Of a DNA stretch of 64,000 bases, positions 47,928 to 56,509 are shown in pieces (the first letter of the stretch is position 1; every line of letters starts with the position of its first letter). This stretch comes from Pararhizobium polonicum (lineage in GTDB: Bacteria; Pseudomonadota; Alphaproteobacteria; Rhizobiales; Rhizobiaceae). Both the position numbers and the translations under genes were made by a program. The notes below the pieces were generated by a model, which was not told the DNA's origin, did not search any database, and worked only from the letters and a program-made list of their open reading frames with translations. The stretch covers positions 62,001 to 126,000 of the forward strand of contig NZ_LGLV01000020.1 in assembly GCF_001687365.1 (NCBI RefSeq). The letters run 5' to 3'.

Positions 47928-48599
47928 TTAAGCAGCGATTACGTCGAGCGCGGAAGCGAATAGGCCGCGGCCATCGGCGCCGCCATGGGCTGCCTCGATC
48001 AGGTTTTCCGGATGCGGCATCATGCCGAGAACATTGCCCTTGGCATTGACGATCCCGGCGATGTCATTGACCGATCCGTTCGGATTGGTTCCGCCGGCAT
48101 AGCGGAAAACGACCTGGCCATTGTCTTCAATCGTCTTGAGCGTATCGGCATCGGCAAAATAATTGCCGTCGTGATGGGCGACCGGGCAGCGGATGATCTG
48201 TCCCTGCTCGTAGGCGCGGCTGAAATCGGTGTTGGCGTTGACGACTTCCAGCTTGATTTCCTTGCAGACGAATTTCAGCGAGGCGTTGCGCATGAGCGCA
48301 CCTGGAAGAAGGCCTGCTTCAACGAGAATCTGGAAACCATTGCAGACGCCCAGAACCTTGACGCCGGCCTCGGCCTTGGCCTTGATCGCCTGCATCACCG
48401 GCATGCGGGCGGCGATGGCGCCGCAGCGCAGATAGTCGCCGTAGGAGAAGCCGCCGGGGATGACGATCAGATCGACATCGGGGATGTCCGTTTCCGTCTG
48501 CCAGATCGTCACCGGCGCCTTGCCGGAAATCTTGGTCAGAGCGGCGATCATGTCGCGATCACGATTGAGGCCTGGAAGCTGGACGACGGCGGATTTCAT
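47928..48599 (-). CDS. purQ: FGAM synthase glutaminase subunit PurQ
   Basis: The protein has 223 residues, class I glutamine amidotransferase. The nucleophile Cys is in [11 protein letters not shown], and His/Glu of the triad are in the [15 protein letters not shown] segment. It hydrolyses glutamine and passes ammonia to PurL through PurS. The start overlaps the end of an 85-residue coiled-coil gene in an ATGA (48596-48599), and purS and purC precede it. Confidence 0.97.
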   Translation of the reverse strand: MKSAVVQLPGLNRDRDMIAALTKISGKAPVTIWQTETDIPDVDLIVIPGGFSYGDYLRCGAIAARMPVMQAIKAKAEAGVKVLGVCNGFQILVEAGLLPGALMRNASLKFVCKEIKLEVVNANTDFSRAYEQGQIIRCPVAHHDGNYFADADTLKTIEDNGQVVFRYAGGTNPNGSVNDIAGIVNAKGNVLGMMPHPENLIEAAHGGADGRGLFASALDVIAA

Positions 48600-48853
48600 G
48601 GCTGCGGTTCAAACCTGGATTGGGCCTCGGCAAGCTCGCGCAATTCGAGGCGGTTTTCGATACGATCAAGGCGGGTGTCGTGACGGGCGAGAATTCCGTA
48701 GACGTTGTGAATATCCTGATGCATGGAAATCATCGTTCCACGTATCGCATTCAATTCCGAGCGAATTTCCCGTTGTCCCTCTTTCAGACCGGCAATGTCT
48801 GAGTGAACACGCTTCAAAAGCTCATACATCAATTCGCTTGTGATTTCCGACAT
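48596..48853 (-). CDS. Small coiled-coil protein between purS and purQ
   Basis: The protein has 85 residues. It is highly charged and helical with heptad-like spacing ([44 protein letters not shown]) and no signal peptide, cysteine or membrane helix. It starts 20 nt after purS stops and its stop overlaps the purQ start by 4 nt, so it is translated with the FGAM synthase subunits. I do not recognise a family. It resembles short rhizobial proteins found near many genes, so a link to purine synthesis is only suggested by its position. Confidence 0.75.
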   Translation of the reverse strand: MSEITSELMYELLKRVHSDIAGLKEGQREIRSELNAIRGTMISMHQDIHNVYGILARHDTRLDRIENRLELRELAEAQSRFEPQP

Positions 48854-48873
48854 TCACAGGCCTCATTCAACCA

Positions 48874-49116
48874 TCAGTCGAGTGAGATAGTGTAATTCTC
48901 GATCACGGTGTTGGCCAGAAGTTTCTCGCACATGGCCTTGAGTTCGGCCTCGGCCTTTGCCTTGTCGGCGGTTTCGATCTGGAGATCGAAAACCTTGCCC
49001 TGGCGGACATTGCCGATGCCGTCAAAGCCGAGGGCGCCGAGGGCACCCTCGATTGCCTTGCCCTGCGGGTCGAGAACGCCGTTTTTCAGCGTCACTGTTA
49101 CGCGTGCGTTGATCAC
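48874..49116 (-). CDS. purS: FGAM synthase subunit PurS
   Basis: The protein has 80 residues. It is a small alpha/beta protein (RVTVTLKNGVLDPQGKAIEGALGALGF, VRQGKVFDLQIE, KLLANTVIENYTISL) that dimerises and organises PurL and PurQ. The length and motifs are typical. It lies 16 nt downstream of purC and 20 nt upstream of the coiled-coil gene. Confidence 0.96.
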   Translation of the reverse strand: MINARVTVTLKNGVLDPQGKAIEGALGALGFDGIGNVRQGKVFDLQIETADKAKAEAELKAMCEKLLANTVIENYTISLD

Positions 49117-49132
49117 TGTCGATACTTCCTGC

Positions 49133-49897
49133 TTATTTCACCAGCACCGGGCCGGAGCCGCGTGGCGGTTCGTTCTCGTTCATGATGCCAAGGCGGCGGG
49201 CCACTTCCTGGTAAGCCTCGACAAGGCCTCCCATATCGCGGCGGAACCGGTCCTTGTCCATCTTTTCCTTGGTTTCGACGTCCCAGAGACGGCAGCTGTC
49301 CGGCGAAATCTCGTCGGCCAGGATGATGCGCATCATGTCACCCTCGAACAGGCGGCCGCATTCGATCTTGAAATCGACGAGCTGGATGCCGACGCCGAGG
49401 AACAGGCCGGTGAGAAAGTCGTTGATGCGGATGGCCAGCGCCATGATGTCATCGAGTTCCTGCGGGCTTGCCCAGCCGAACGCGGTGATGTGCTCTTCGG
49501 AAACCATCGGGTCGTCGAGCGCGTCGGCCTTGTAATAGAATTCGATGATCGAGCGCGGCAGAACCACGCCTTCCTCGATGCCGAGGCGCTTTGCCAGCGA
49601 TCCGGCCGCCACGTTGCGCACGACGATCTCGAGCGGAATGATTTCCACTTCCTTGATCAGCTGCTCGCGCATGTTGAGGCGGCGGATGAAATGCGTCGGA
49701 ATACCGATGCGGTTCAGATGCGTGAAGATGTATTCGGAAATACGGTTGTTGAGCACGCCCTTGCCGTCGATGATCTCATGCTTCTTTGCGTTGAAAGCTG
49801 TTGCGTCATCTTTGAAGAACTGAATCAGCGTGCCAGGCTCAGGACCCTCGTAAAGGATCTTTGCCTTGCCCTCGTAGATACGGCGGCGACGGTTCAT
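49133..49897 (-). CDS. purC: Phosphoribosylaminoimidazole-succinocarboxamide synthase (SAICAR synthetase)
   Basis: The protein has 254 residues from ATG 49897; the upstream in-frame extension is unsupported. It couples CAIR with aspartate using [20 protein letters not shown] is the ATP-binding loop, [18 protein letters not shown] and LVDFKIECG the catalytic region, and [14 protein letters not shown] the Mg-binding end. It is the first gene of purC-purS-orf-purQ. The Shine-Dalgarno is weak. PurB, which acts next, is encoded 6.6 kb to the right. Confidence 0.97.
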   Translation of the reverse strand: MNRRRRIYEGKAKILYEGPEPGTLIQFFKDDATAFNAKKHEIIDGKGVLNNRISEYIFTHLNRIGIPTHFIRRLNMREQLIKEVEIIPLEIVVRNVAAGSLAKRLGIEEGVVLPRSIIEFYYKADALDDPMVSEEHITAFGWASPQELDDIMALAIRINDFLTGLFLGVGIQLVDFKIECGRLFEGDMMRIILADEISPDSCRLWDVETKEKMDKDRFRRDMGGLVEAYQEVARRLGIMNENEPPRGSGPVLVK

Positions 49898-50128
49898 AAA
49901 TGATATCTCTGCTGTTGCAGGCGCCCTTGGGTGGCGCACTTGGTATTTTCTAAGGCGGTCCATAACCGAAATGAAACCATTTCACAATCGGCGTCTGATC
50001 CGATCCCCTGAATTAGGGCAGGGTAGCACGAAAGTCGCCGCGCCGGTAAACTTCGCATTGCACTTTCCATGACCTTTTGGTTTATGGGCGAAAAGCTCAA
50101 CGCAAAACGGTTTTTTGGGAGATCAACG

Positions 50129-50443
50129 ATGACCAATATGCAGGATCGCGAAAAGGCGTTCGAATCGAAGTTTGCTCTTGACGAAGAGCTGAGGTTCAAG
50201 GCCGAAGCACGCCGCAACAAGCTTCTCGGCCTTTGGGCGGCAGAGCTTCTGGGCAAGAGCGACCCGGCCGCCTATGCCAAGGATGTTGTTGCCGCCGATT
50301 TCGAAGAGGCCGGCCATGAGGACGTCGTGCGCAAGCTGCGCGCCGATTTCGATGCTGCCGGCATCACCCTGACCGATGACGAGATTCGCCTGAAGATGCT
50401 TGAGCTTCTGTCGGAAGCGGTAACGCAGGTCCAGAACGGCTGA
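50129..50443 (+). CDS. DUF1476 protein, F1Fo-ATPase inhibitor zeta subunit family
   Basis: The protein has 104 residues from ATG 50129, with GGGAGA upstream; the frame is open further without a start signal. It is all helical and charged (DREKAFESKFALDEELRFKAEARRNKLLGLWAAELLG). In Paracoccus the DUF1476 protein, called zeta, binds F1 and blocks ATP hydrolysis. A similar role is probable here, from the alphaproteobacterial distribution and this signature. It is divergent from purC. A strong terminator follows. Confidence 0.9.
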   Translation: MTNMQDREKAFESKFALDEELRFKAEARRNKLLGLWAAELLGKSDPAAYAKDVVAADFEEAGHEDVVRKLRADFDAAGITLTDDEIRLKMLELLSEAVTQVQNG

Positions 50444-50468
50444 TACTGGCATTATAAGTAATTTTCCC

Positions 50469-50500
50469 GGCCGCCCGTTTATTCGCGGGCGGCCTTTTTT
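50469..50500 (+). terminator. Terminator of the DUF1476 gene
   Basis: GGCCGCCCG/CGGGCGGCC (50469-50477, 50486-50494) is followed by six T. Confidence 0.9.
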
Positions 50501-50553
50501 GTGCCGGTTATCCGGGGTCTCCCGGGGTTACCGGCCGGCTATCGGCGCCATGC

Positions 50554-51339
50554 CTATCGATAGACGCGTTCGGAGAAAGCGCTCATGCCTGAGCGGACCA
50601 TCAGCTCATAGGCCATCCGGCGGCCAAGCGGGTTGTGGAGGCGGGCGACTTTCGAGCCCAGAAATTCCGTTTCCACATGATCGAAGGCGGCGAGATTGGC
50701 TGAATTGGCGATCAATTCGCTGTAAAATTCGTGGAATTCACGGCGGCAGACATAGGTTTTGTACTTGGTCATGCAGAAGGCGGAAAAGGCACCGCCGGAT
50801 TTGCGCAGGAAATCGGCCACGCCGACGGTAACCTCCGGCCAGGCCGGATTGAACGTATCGTCAAATGCGATGACGCCGTGATCCGCAAGCGTCTCCATTG
50901 CGAGCCTGCTGTCGGCAGTGACATGCTGAAGCATATGACCGCCGTCTATGCTGAAAAATCGGATTTTACCGATCTTCGCGGTGAGTTCGGCCGGTTCCAG
51001 CCGGGTGCTGTCGCCTCTGATCACCAGCTCTTCATCCACGGGCAGGCCGAGCCGGCGGCCGTTTTCCAAGAAACGGCTGTATTGAGAGGGCGTGTTCCCC
51101 GTCGTCTGGTCTATGTCGAAAAGATCGATTGCCAATATCTTCTCGTCGCTGCCGCCGATCTTTCTCAGCAGAAAATAGGAGCGGCCATAGAACACGCCGA
51201 TTTCGGCAATGGCGCCGGCGAGATCGCTGTCTTTCTGGTCTTGCAGAAGCGAAAGGAAAACAAGGGCATCCGGCGGGTCGATATAGCCCTCGATCGTTTG
51301 GAGATCGTGGAATATGAATTTACGAATGGCTGAATTCAT
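50554..51339 (-). CDS. SAM-dependent methyltransferase-like protein (methyltransferase 24 type)
   Basis: The protein has 261 residues. The Rossmann-like core appears as AIAEIGVFYGRSYFLLRKIGG (SAM motif), ILAIDLFDID, IRFFSIDGGHML, and ADHGVIAFDDTFN. This arrangement is that of small-molecule or polysaccharide-modifying O-methyltransferases of family 24. No glycosyltransferase or LPS gene is nearby. It sits beside the most AT-rich intergenic DNA of the window and has fewer GC-rich codons than its neighbours, hinting at a recent arrival. The substrate is unknown. Confidence 0.75.
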   Translation of the reverse strand: MNSAIRKFIFHDLQTIEGYIDPPDALVFLSLLQDQKDSDLAGAIAEIGVFYGRSYFLLRKIGGSDEKILAIDLFDIDQTTGNTPSQYSRFLENGRRLGLPVDEELVIRGDSTRLEPAELTAKIGKIRFFSIDGGHMLQHVTADSRLAMETLADHGVIAFDDTFNPAWPEVTVGVADFLRKSGGAFSAFCMTKYKTYVCRREFHEFYSELIANSANLAAFDHVETEFLGSKVARLHNPLGRRMAYELMVRSGMSAFSERVYR

Positions 51340-51705
51340 CAGGTGGCTATCCGGTTCTGTTGAGACGATAAACGGATGGAGTATTCGATCGGCGCTGATG
51401 GCCGATAGACGGCTCGTAAAGCTGGCTGTGAAGTTTCGTACCTTTTGATTGAGAAATCTTACTTCGAAATGCAGGAGATTTCATAAGTAAGGCCATTATT
51501 AGGCGAAAAAATTGGCTGTATATCGCCATTTTTACTATCAAAAGTTGATTGGTTTCATATGTTAGTACGAGGTATTGTCAAGTAGTATTTTGGGTTATGT
51601 CAAGCAACCGGGCTGTTCTTCCGAAGGAATAACTTCACATGAGCTTTGCGTGGAACTACAGTTCTCTTCGCGATGCGGAACGGTCTGGCCTGGTTCGGCT
51701 GACCG
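51340..51705. other. AT-rich intergenic region upstream of the methyltransferase gene
   Basis: 366 bases with clearly lower GC than the rest, especially 51430-51600. On the minus strand TTGACA occurs twice (51603-51598 and 51581-51576), 22 bases apart, suggesting promoter or operator elements of the methyltransferase gene, but the -10 candidates are poor. No insertion-sequence end, tRNA or target-site duplication is visible. Confidence 0.5.
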
Positions 51706-54279
51706 CTATGCCGCGCCTGCGGCCTGCCGTTCGGAATTTTCGCGCCATTGCCCTGCCATGACAAAGCGGACGAGATCCGTTGACGACATCGGACGCGCGA
51801 AGGCATAGCCCTGCAGGATATCGCAGCCCAGGTCGCGCAGAATATCGGCATGCTGGCGCGTCTCGACACCTTCGGCGATCACTTCGATGTTCAGCGAATG
51901 GCCGATATCGATGATCGAGCCGACCAGCTTTCGTTGCTCGGCCGATTCGGAAATCGGTCCGACGAGGGCGCGGTCGATTTTCAAGCGGTTCGGGTTGAGT
52001 TTCATGAGGCCGACGATCGAGGCATGGCCGGTTCCGAAATCATCGATTTCGATATCGATGCCAAGCGCTTTCAGATCACTCAAGGTTTGCGTGGCGTTTT
52101 CGTCGAGATCGTCGAGGAAAATCGATTCCAGCAGTTCGAACGACAGTCTTCCGCGGGGTATACCGATCTGCTTCAGGCTCTCGATCAGTCCCGGCTCCCG
52201 CAATCGTGGTGACGAGACGTTGACGGAAATACGCGGAATGGAGAGCCCGCGCGTTTCCCAATCCTTGAAATCCCTCAATGCCTGCGCGGCGATGCTCCGG
52301 TCGATCGCCGTCAGTGCGTTGATATCGTCCGCGATCTTCAAGAAATAGTCGGGTGCCAGCAGTCCGAGCTTTGGGTGCGCCCAGCGGGCGAGGGTCTCCA
52401 CGCCGGCAATATCCAGCGTGCGGGCATCGAATTGCGGTTGATAGAAGGCAACGAACGCACCGTCCTCAAGGCCCTTGATGATTTCGTCGGCGGTGTGCTT
52501 GGCGTGATGGATCTGCGTTTGCAGCTGCTTGGTAAAAAACTCGTACCGGTTTCGCCCGAGACCCTTGGCGCGGTAGAGAGCGATATCCGCATTCAGCAAC
52601 GATTGTTTCGCGTCCGCCGTCCCGTCCAGCGTCCAGGCGATGCCGACGCTGGCGCCGAACCGGCACAGATGCCCGCCATAGGGCACCGGCTGGCGCAGGG
52701 CGTCGATAATCTGGTCGGTGAGCATGACGATCGCATCCTGAGAGTGTTGCGCATCGCACAACACCAGGAATTCGTCGCCACCGATCCGGGCAACGAAATC
52801 GTTCTCGCCGATGATCGAGGTCAGGACCTGCGCCGTGTGGACCAGCATCGCATCGCCCGCCTGATGGCCGAGCGTGTCGTTGATCTGCTTGAACCGGTCG
52901 AGGTCGATATGCAGGATGGCGCAGTAGGCGACCTTTTCGCCGATCCAGTCATCGAGCCGCTGGTCGAGGAAGCGCCGGTTTGGCAGGCCGGTCAGGTGGT
53001 CGTGCAGCGCGTTATATTCGATCCGTGTGCGGGCTGCTTCCAGCTCCCGGTTGCGCGCTTCCGCCAGCTGTCTTGCCCGTTCGAGTTCGTCGCGCAGCGC
53101 GACATCCTCGGTAATATCCCAATTGGCGCCGATCAGCTTTCGCTCTCCTTCGGCGTCGACGAAGGTCGCGGAACTGGAGCGGATATGACGGATTGCCCCA
53201 TCGGGGCGGACAATCCGGAAGGCATTCGTGAAGGGAGCGGCCGAAGCCACGCCAGCCGCAATCCTTGACAATGCGCCTGCACGGTCTTGCGGATGCAGCC
53301 GCTCTTCGAGGACTGCGCCCGGCTGTGCCAATGTTGCCGCATCGACGCCGTAGATCCGCAGCAATTGCTCGTCGCGCACGACGGCACCGGTATCAAGATT
53401 GGCCTCGAAGACGCCGACTTTCGAAACGTCGAGGGCAAGCCGCAGGCGGCGCGAAATTTCCTCAAGCTGGGCTTCGGCCTTCTTGCGTTCGGTGATGTCG
53501 GTATCCGTGCCGATGATACGGCTCGGTTTTCCGTCCGGCCCCCATTCGATGGACGCGCCCCGGCTTTCGATCCAGACCCAGTGACCGTTGGTATGCCGTT
53601 CACGATACTGGAACGTGTTGAACGCGACTTCGCCTTCATCCTGGCGGCGAATGGATTCAAGCACATGCTCGCGGTCAGCCGGATGAACGTTTTCGATCCA
53701 CAGGTCCAACGCGCCATCGACCGCCGCGTCTGCTGCCATGCCCCGGATGGTTTTCCAGTGGGAGGAGTAAAACATCTCGTTCGAGCGGAAATCGTGATCC
53801 CAGACGCCTTGATGGGCGCTTTCGAGCGCGTATTTCCACCGGGTTTCGTTTTGCTGAAGTATGGCAAGCGCCTGCTTCAGCACGTCTATCGACTGGATCT
53901 GCAGAATGACCCCGGGAGCAGGCTCACCGGGTATATGTGAGAGCGCAGCACTGACCCACTGTGGCTGACCGTTCGGCTGTACCAAACGGACATCGCACCG
54001 GCTGGGCCTGTTTTCCCTTTGTTGGACGTCCGCCATTGCACTGTTGAAGACCGCGGCATCCTCACTGTGCACGAAATGGAGGATGTGTTCGCCGCGCATC
54101 GCCTCCGGGGAAAGGTCAAGCGCATCTGCAAAAGCAGGGTTCGCTTGGCGGATGGCGCCGCCCTCGTCCAGCAGGCAGTAGCCCACGGGCGCACGATCGA
54201 GAATAGCCGCCGCATCCGGCAAGGAACCGGCGGCTACCGGCTCTGGCCGAAGCTCTCTGTTCTGGCTGGCGATCGTCAC
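51706..54279 (-). CDS. PAS-GGDEF-EAL protein (c-di-GMP synthase/phosphodiesterase)
   Basis: The protein has 857 residues, cytosolic, with no membrane helix. The first credible start is GTG 54279. Three PAS modules lie at about 20-130, 145-268 and 275-395, the last two each ending in DITE. The GGDEF domain is about 420-585, with intact GGDEF at 500-504. The RxxD inhibition site is absent (GEND before FVARI). The EAL domain is about 600-845; the signature reads ETL at 628-630 but keeps the catalytic Glu and the IDDFGTG loop. Both activities may be present, controlled by PAS ligands such as heme, flavin or small molecules. The net direction cannot be judged from sequence. Confidence 0.92.
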   Translation of the reverse strand: MTIASQNRELRPEPVAAGSLPDAAAILDRAPVGYCLLDEGGAIRQANPAFADALDLSPEAMRGEHILHFVHSEDAAVFNSAMADVQQRENRPSRCDVRLVQPNGQPQWVSAALSHIPGEPAPGVILQIQSIDVLKQALAILQQNETRWKYALESAHQGVWDHDFRSNEMFYSSHWKTIRGMAADAAVDGALDLWIENVHPADREHVLESIRRQDEGEVAFNTFQYRERHTNGHWVWIESRGASIEWGPDGKPSRIIGTDTDITERKKAEAQLEEISRRLRLALDVSKVGVFEANLDTGAVVRDEQLLRIYGVDAATLAQPGAVLEERLHPQDRAGALSRIAAGVASAAPFTNAFRIVRPDGAIRHIRSSSATFVDAEGERKLIGANWDITEDVALRDELERARQLAEARNRELEAARTRIEYNALHDHLTGLPNRRFLDQRLDDWIGEKVAYCAILHIDLDRFKQINDTLGHQAGDAMLVHTAQVLTSIIGENDFVARIGGDEFLVLCDAQHSQDAIVMLTDQIIDALRQPVPYGGHLCRFGASVGIAWTLDGTADAKQSLLNADIALYRAKGLGRNRYEFFTKQLQTQIHHAKHTADEIIKGLEDGAFVAFYQPQFDARTLDIAGVETLARWAHPKLGLLAPDYFLKIADDINALTAIDRSIAAQALRDFKDWETRGLSIPRISVNVSSPRLREPGLIESLKQIGIPRGRLSFELLESIFLDDLDENATQTLSDLKALGIDIEIDDFGTGHASIVGLMKLNPNRLKIDRALVGPISESAEQRKLVGSIIDIGHSLNIEVIAEGVETRQHADILRDLGCDILQGYAFARPMSSTDLVRFVMAGQWRENSERQAAGAA

Positions 54280-54380
54280 GTGTGTGTCGTTCCCGCATGA
54301 TTTGCGGTCATCATGAGCAACGACAATGAAAGGACGCTTAACGTCGATGCGCTAACGTGAAGGCGCGGGCAATTATAACC

Positions 54381-54935
54381 TTACGGTTGAAGCCGATTGA
54401 GGAACTGGGCAAAGACCATCGTGCCTTCCGGCCATGGGCCGTGTCCGGATTCGCTGTTGATATGTCCGGATTCGCCGGCATCAATGAGCATCGATCCCCA
54501 GGCGTTGGCCACGTCGCCGGCATGCTCGTAGGTGCCGAACGGGTCGTTGCGGCTTGCCACGACAAGGCTCGGGAACGGCAACGGCTCGCGCGGGTAGGGG
54601 CCGAACGTCATCAGGTGCTTCGGCCGGATCTTCGGATTGGTCACCTCGGGCGGTGCCACCAGGAAGGCGCCGGCGATCTTCTTTTCGACATGCGGCATGG
54701 CATGAATGGCCGTCGCCACGCCAAGCGAATGGGCAACGATGACAACAGGCTTGGTCGCCGCGTTGATGTCGTCGATCATGCGCTTGACCCAGTCTTCGCG
54801 CACGGGCTTTGCCCACTCGGCCTGTTCGACGCGCCGCGCGGAGGCAAGTTTGTTCTGCCACCGGGTTTGCCAATGGTCCGGCCCGGAGTTGGTGTAACCG
54901 GGGACGATGAGGATATCTGCTTCGGATGCTTTCAT
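54381..54935 (-). CDS. RBBP9/YdeN-family alpha/beta hydrolase
   Basis: The protein has 184 residues from ATG 54935; the frame remains open upstream without ribosome-binding site. The nucleophile elbow is VIVAHSLGVAT (Ser), and the final GHINSESGHGPWPEG has the catalytic His. The N-terminal VPGYTNSGPDHWQTRWQ is the family hallmark. It is probably a serine esterase or hydrolase with unknown substrate. It lies 100 nt upstream of the PAS-GGDEF-EAL gene in the same direction. Confidence 0.87.
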   Translation of the reverse strand: MKASEADILIVPGYTNSGPDHWQTRWQNKLASARRVEQAEWAKPVREDWVKRMIDDINAATKPVVIVAHSLGVATAIHAMPHVEKKIAGAFLVAPPEVTNPKIRPKHLMTFGPYPREPLPFPSLVVASRNDPFGTYEHAGDVANAWGSMLIDAGESGHINSESGHGPWPEGTMVFAQFLNRLQP

Positions 54936-55162
54936 GATAACGGCGATTTGAGGTTGAGGACGAAGGAAGTCAAGTGAAAGACAAGCAAATCTGGTATATG
55001 CTGCATGCAAGGCGCGATTGGTCACGACGCGCCGTAGCGGCGGATGCCGCCAATGGCGAGAGCATGGGATCGCGGTCCATGATACCGAAATCCTCTCGAA
55101 ACCGGAAATACTGATTGTTCTCGAATAACGTGACGACGCGTGTTCCAGGAGGAGAATTGGTC

Positions 55163-55969
55163 ATGACGACATTTCATGTAATGGCAGGATCCAGTACCGA
55201 GATCGAGCATCCCGAAATTCGCAGTATCGGCGTCGCCGATGTTTTCGATGCGCTGCGTCTCGGTTGGCAGGATTTTAGTGCAAAGCCGTCTCATTACGTC
55301 TTTCTCTGCCTGATCTATCCGATCGCCGGTGTCGTCCTTGCCGCGTGGAGTTCCGGTGCCAACATGCTGCCGCTGCTCTATCCGCTGGCTTCCGGCTTTG
55401 CCCTGCTCGGTCCTGTCGCCGCCATCGGCCTCTATGAGATCAGCCGGCGCAGGGAAATCGGCATGAATACCTCATGGCGGCACGCCTTCGACGTTCGCCG
55501 CTCCCCGGCGCTGCCGTCGATCATCGGGCTGGCTTTCATGCTGCTGATTTTGTTTGTCGTCTGGCTGCTCGTCGCGCAGTCGCTCTATATGCAGCTGTTC
55601 GGCGACGTTCCGGTGACTTCGCTTTCGGCCTTTTACAACCAGATCGTCGGAACAGATCAGGGATGGAACCTGATCCTGGTTGGCAACGCCGTCGGCTTCG
55701 TCTTCGCGGCCATCGTTTTGGCGACCGTAGTCGTGTCGTTTCCACTGCTGCTCGACAGGGATGTCGGCGCGGTGGCTGCGGTCGAGACGTCGGTGCGTGC
55801 GACGCTCGCCAATCCGGTTCCGGTTGCCGTGTGGGGTTTGATTGTCGCTGCCTGTCTGGTCATCGGCTCGATCCCGGTTTTCGTCGGCCTCGCCGTCATC
55901 ATGCCGGTCCTCGGCCACGCGACGTGGCACCTCTACCGCAAGCTGGTCGTCGCACCGGAAGCCAAGTAG
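55163..55969 (+). CDS. DUF2189 membrane protein
   Basis: The protein has 268 residues. ATG 55163 follows AGGAGGAG. Six predicted membrane helices occupy about 45-65, 70-90, 125-150, 175-200 and two at about 215-258, with a soluble N-terminus (TEIEHPEIRSIGVADVFDALRLGWQDF). DUF2189 proteins are predicted integral membrane proteins of unknown function, frequently annotated near cytochrome oxidase genes, not seen here. It is divergent from the hydrolase gene. Confidence 0.85.
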   Translation: MTTFHVMAGSSTEIEHPEIRSIGVADVFDALRLGWQDFSAKPSHYVFLCLIYPIAGVVLAAWSSGANMLPLLYPLASGFALLGPVAAIGLYEISRRREIGMNTSWRHAFDVRRSPALPSIIGLAFMLLILFVVWLLVAQSLYMQLFGDVPVTSLSAFYNQIVGTDQGWNLILVGNAVGFVFAAIVLATVVVSFPLLLDRDVGAVAAVETSVRATLANPVPVAVWGLIVAACLVIGSIPVFVGLAVIMPVLGHATWHLYRKLVVAPEAK

Positions 55970-55987
55970 AGCGAACATCAGGAATGC

Positions 55988-56017
55988 AAAAGTGCCGTCC
56001 CTGTGGGCGGCACTTTT
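55988..56017. terminator. Bidirectional terminator, DUF2189 / PilZ
   Basis: The 10-bp arms AAAAGTGCCG/CGGCACTTTT (55988-55997, 56008-56017) with a 10-nt loop lie between convergent stops and have A on one side and T on the other. Confidence 0.82.
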
Positions 56018-56035
56018 GGCCGATATGTCTGCGAT

Positions 56036-56341
56036 CTACCGGAAATATTTGTAATAGGACGAGATTTGCGCCGCCGTATTGGAGGACGTATTGAGGCGAA
56101 TGCCGATCTTGTCGCCGCGATACCACTGCACGATGCCGGTGAGATGACCGAATTCGTTGCTTTCGATCGAGACTTCCTGGCCGGTCTTGGCATTGATGTC
56201 GAAATAGAGCTGGAAGCAGATCCCGGATTCCGACAGATCCTTGACGATGCCCCGGCTTGAGCCGCCCTTGCAGGTGACTTGACCGGTAAATTTCGTCGTC
56301 GTGCGCTCGGCTTTGCGTTCGATTGCCTGCTGGTACGGCAT
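56036..56341 (-). CDS. PilZ-domain c-di-GMP receptor
   Basis: The protein has 101 residues from ATG 56341. It consists of a single PilZ domain. The c-di-GMP contacts are complete: RKAER (R9 and R13 of RxxxR) and DLSESG (D35, S37, G40 of D/NxSxxG). The rest is the beta-barrel (SIESNEFGHLTGIVQWYR). It could link second-messenger levels to motility or polysaccharide output. A PAS-GGDEF-EAL protein is encoded about 2 kb upstream of it. Confidence 0.93.
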   Translation of the reverse strand: MPYQQAIERKAERTTTKFTGQVTCKGGSSRGIVKDLSESGICFQLYFDINAKTGQEVSIESNEFGHLTGIVQWYRGDKIGIRLNTSSNTAAQISSYYKYFR

Positions 56342-56509
56342 GGTCCACCCAACTCCTGCTTTTTCAGTTCCCCAGAATGTCTCATGAAGAATTGACAAAA
56401 AGCTTGATGAATTCGTTCGCAATTGAACGAACTGGGTCGAAATCGAACATCTCACTGCAGTGGTTGGAGAGAAAACGGGGAGCCGATCCGGCTCCCCGCA
56501 GAGATACAA

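Noticed and set aside
51340-51705. Insertion sequence or genomic island boundary
   Set aside because: Low GC only; no transposase, integrase, tRNA end, inverted terminal repeats or target duplication.
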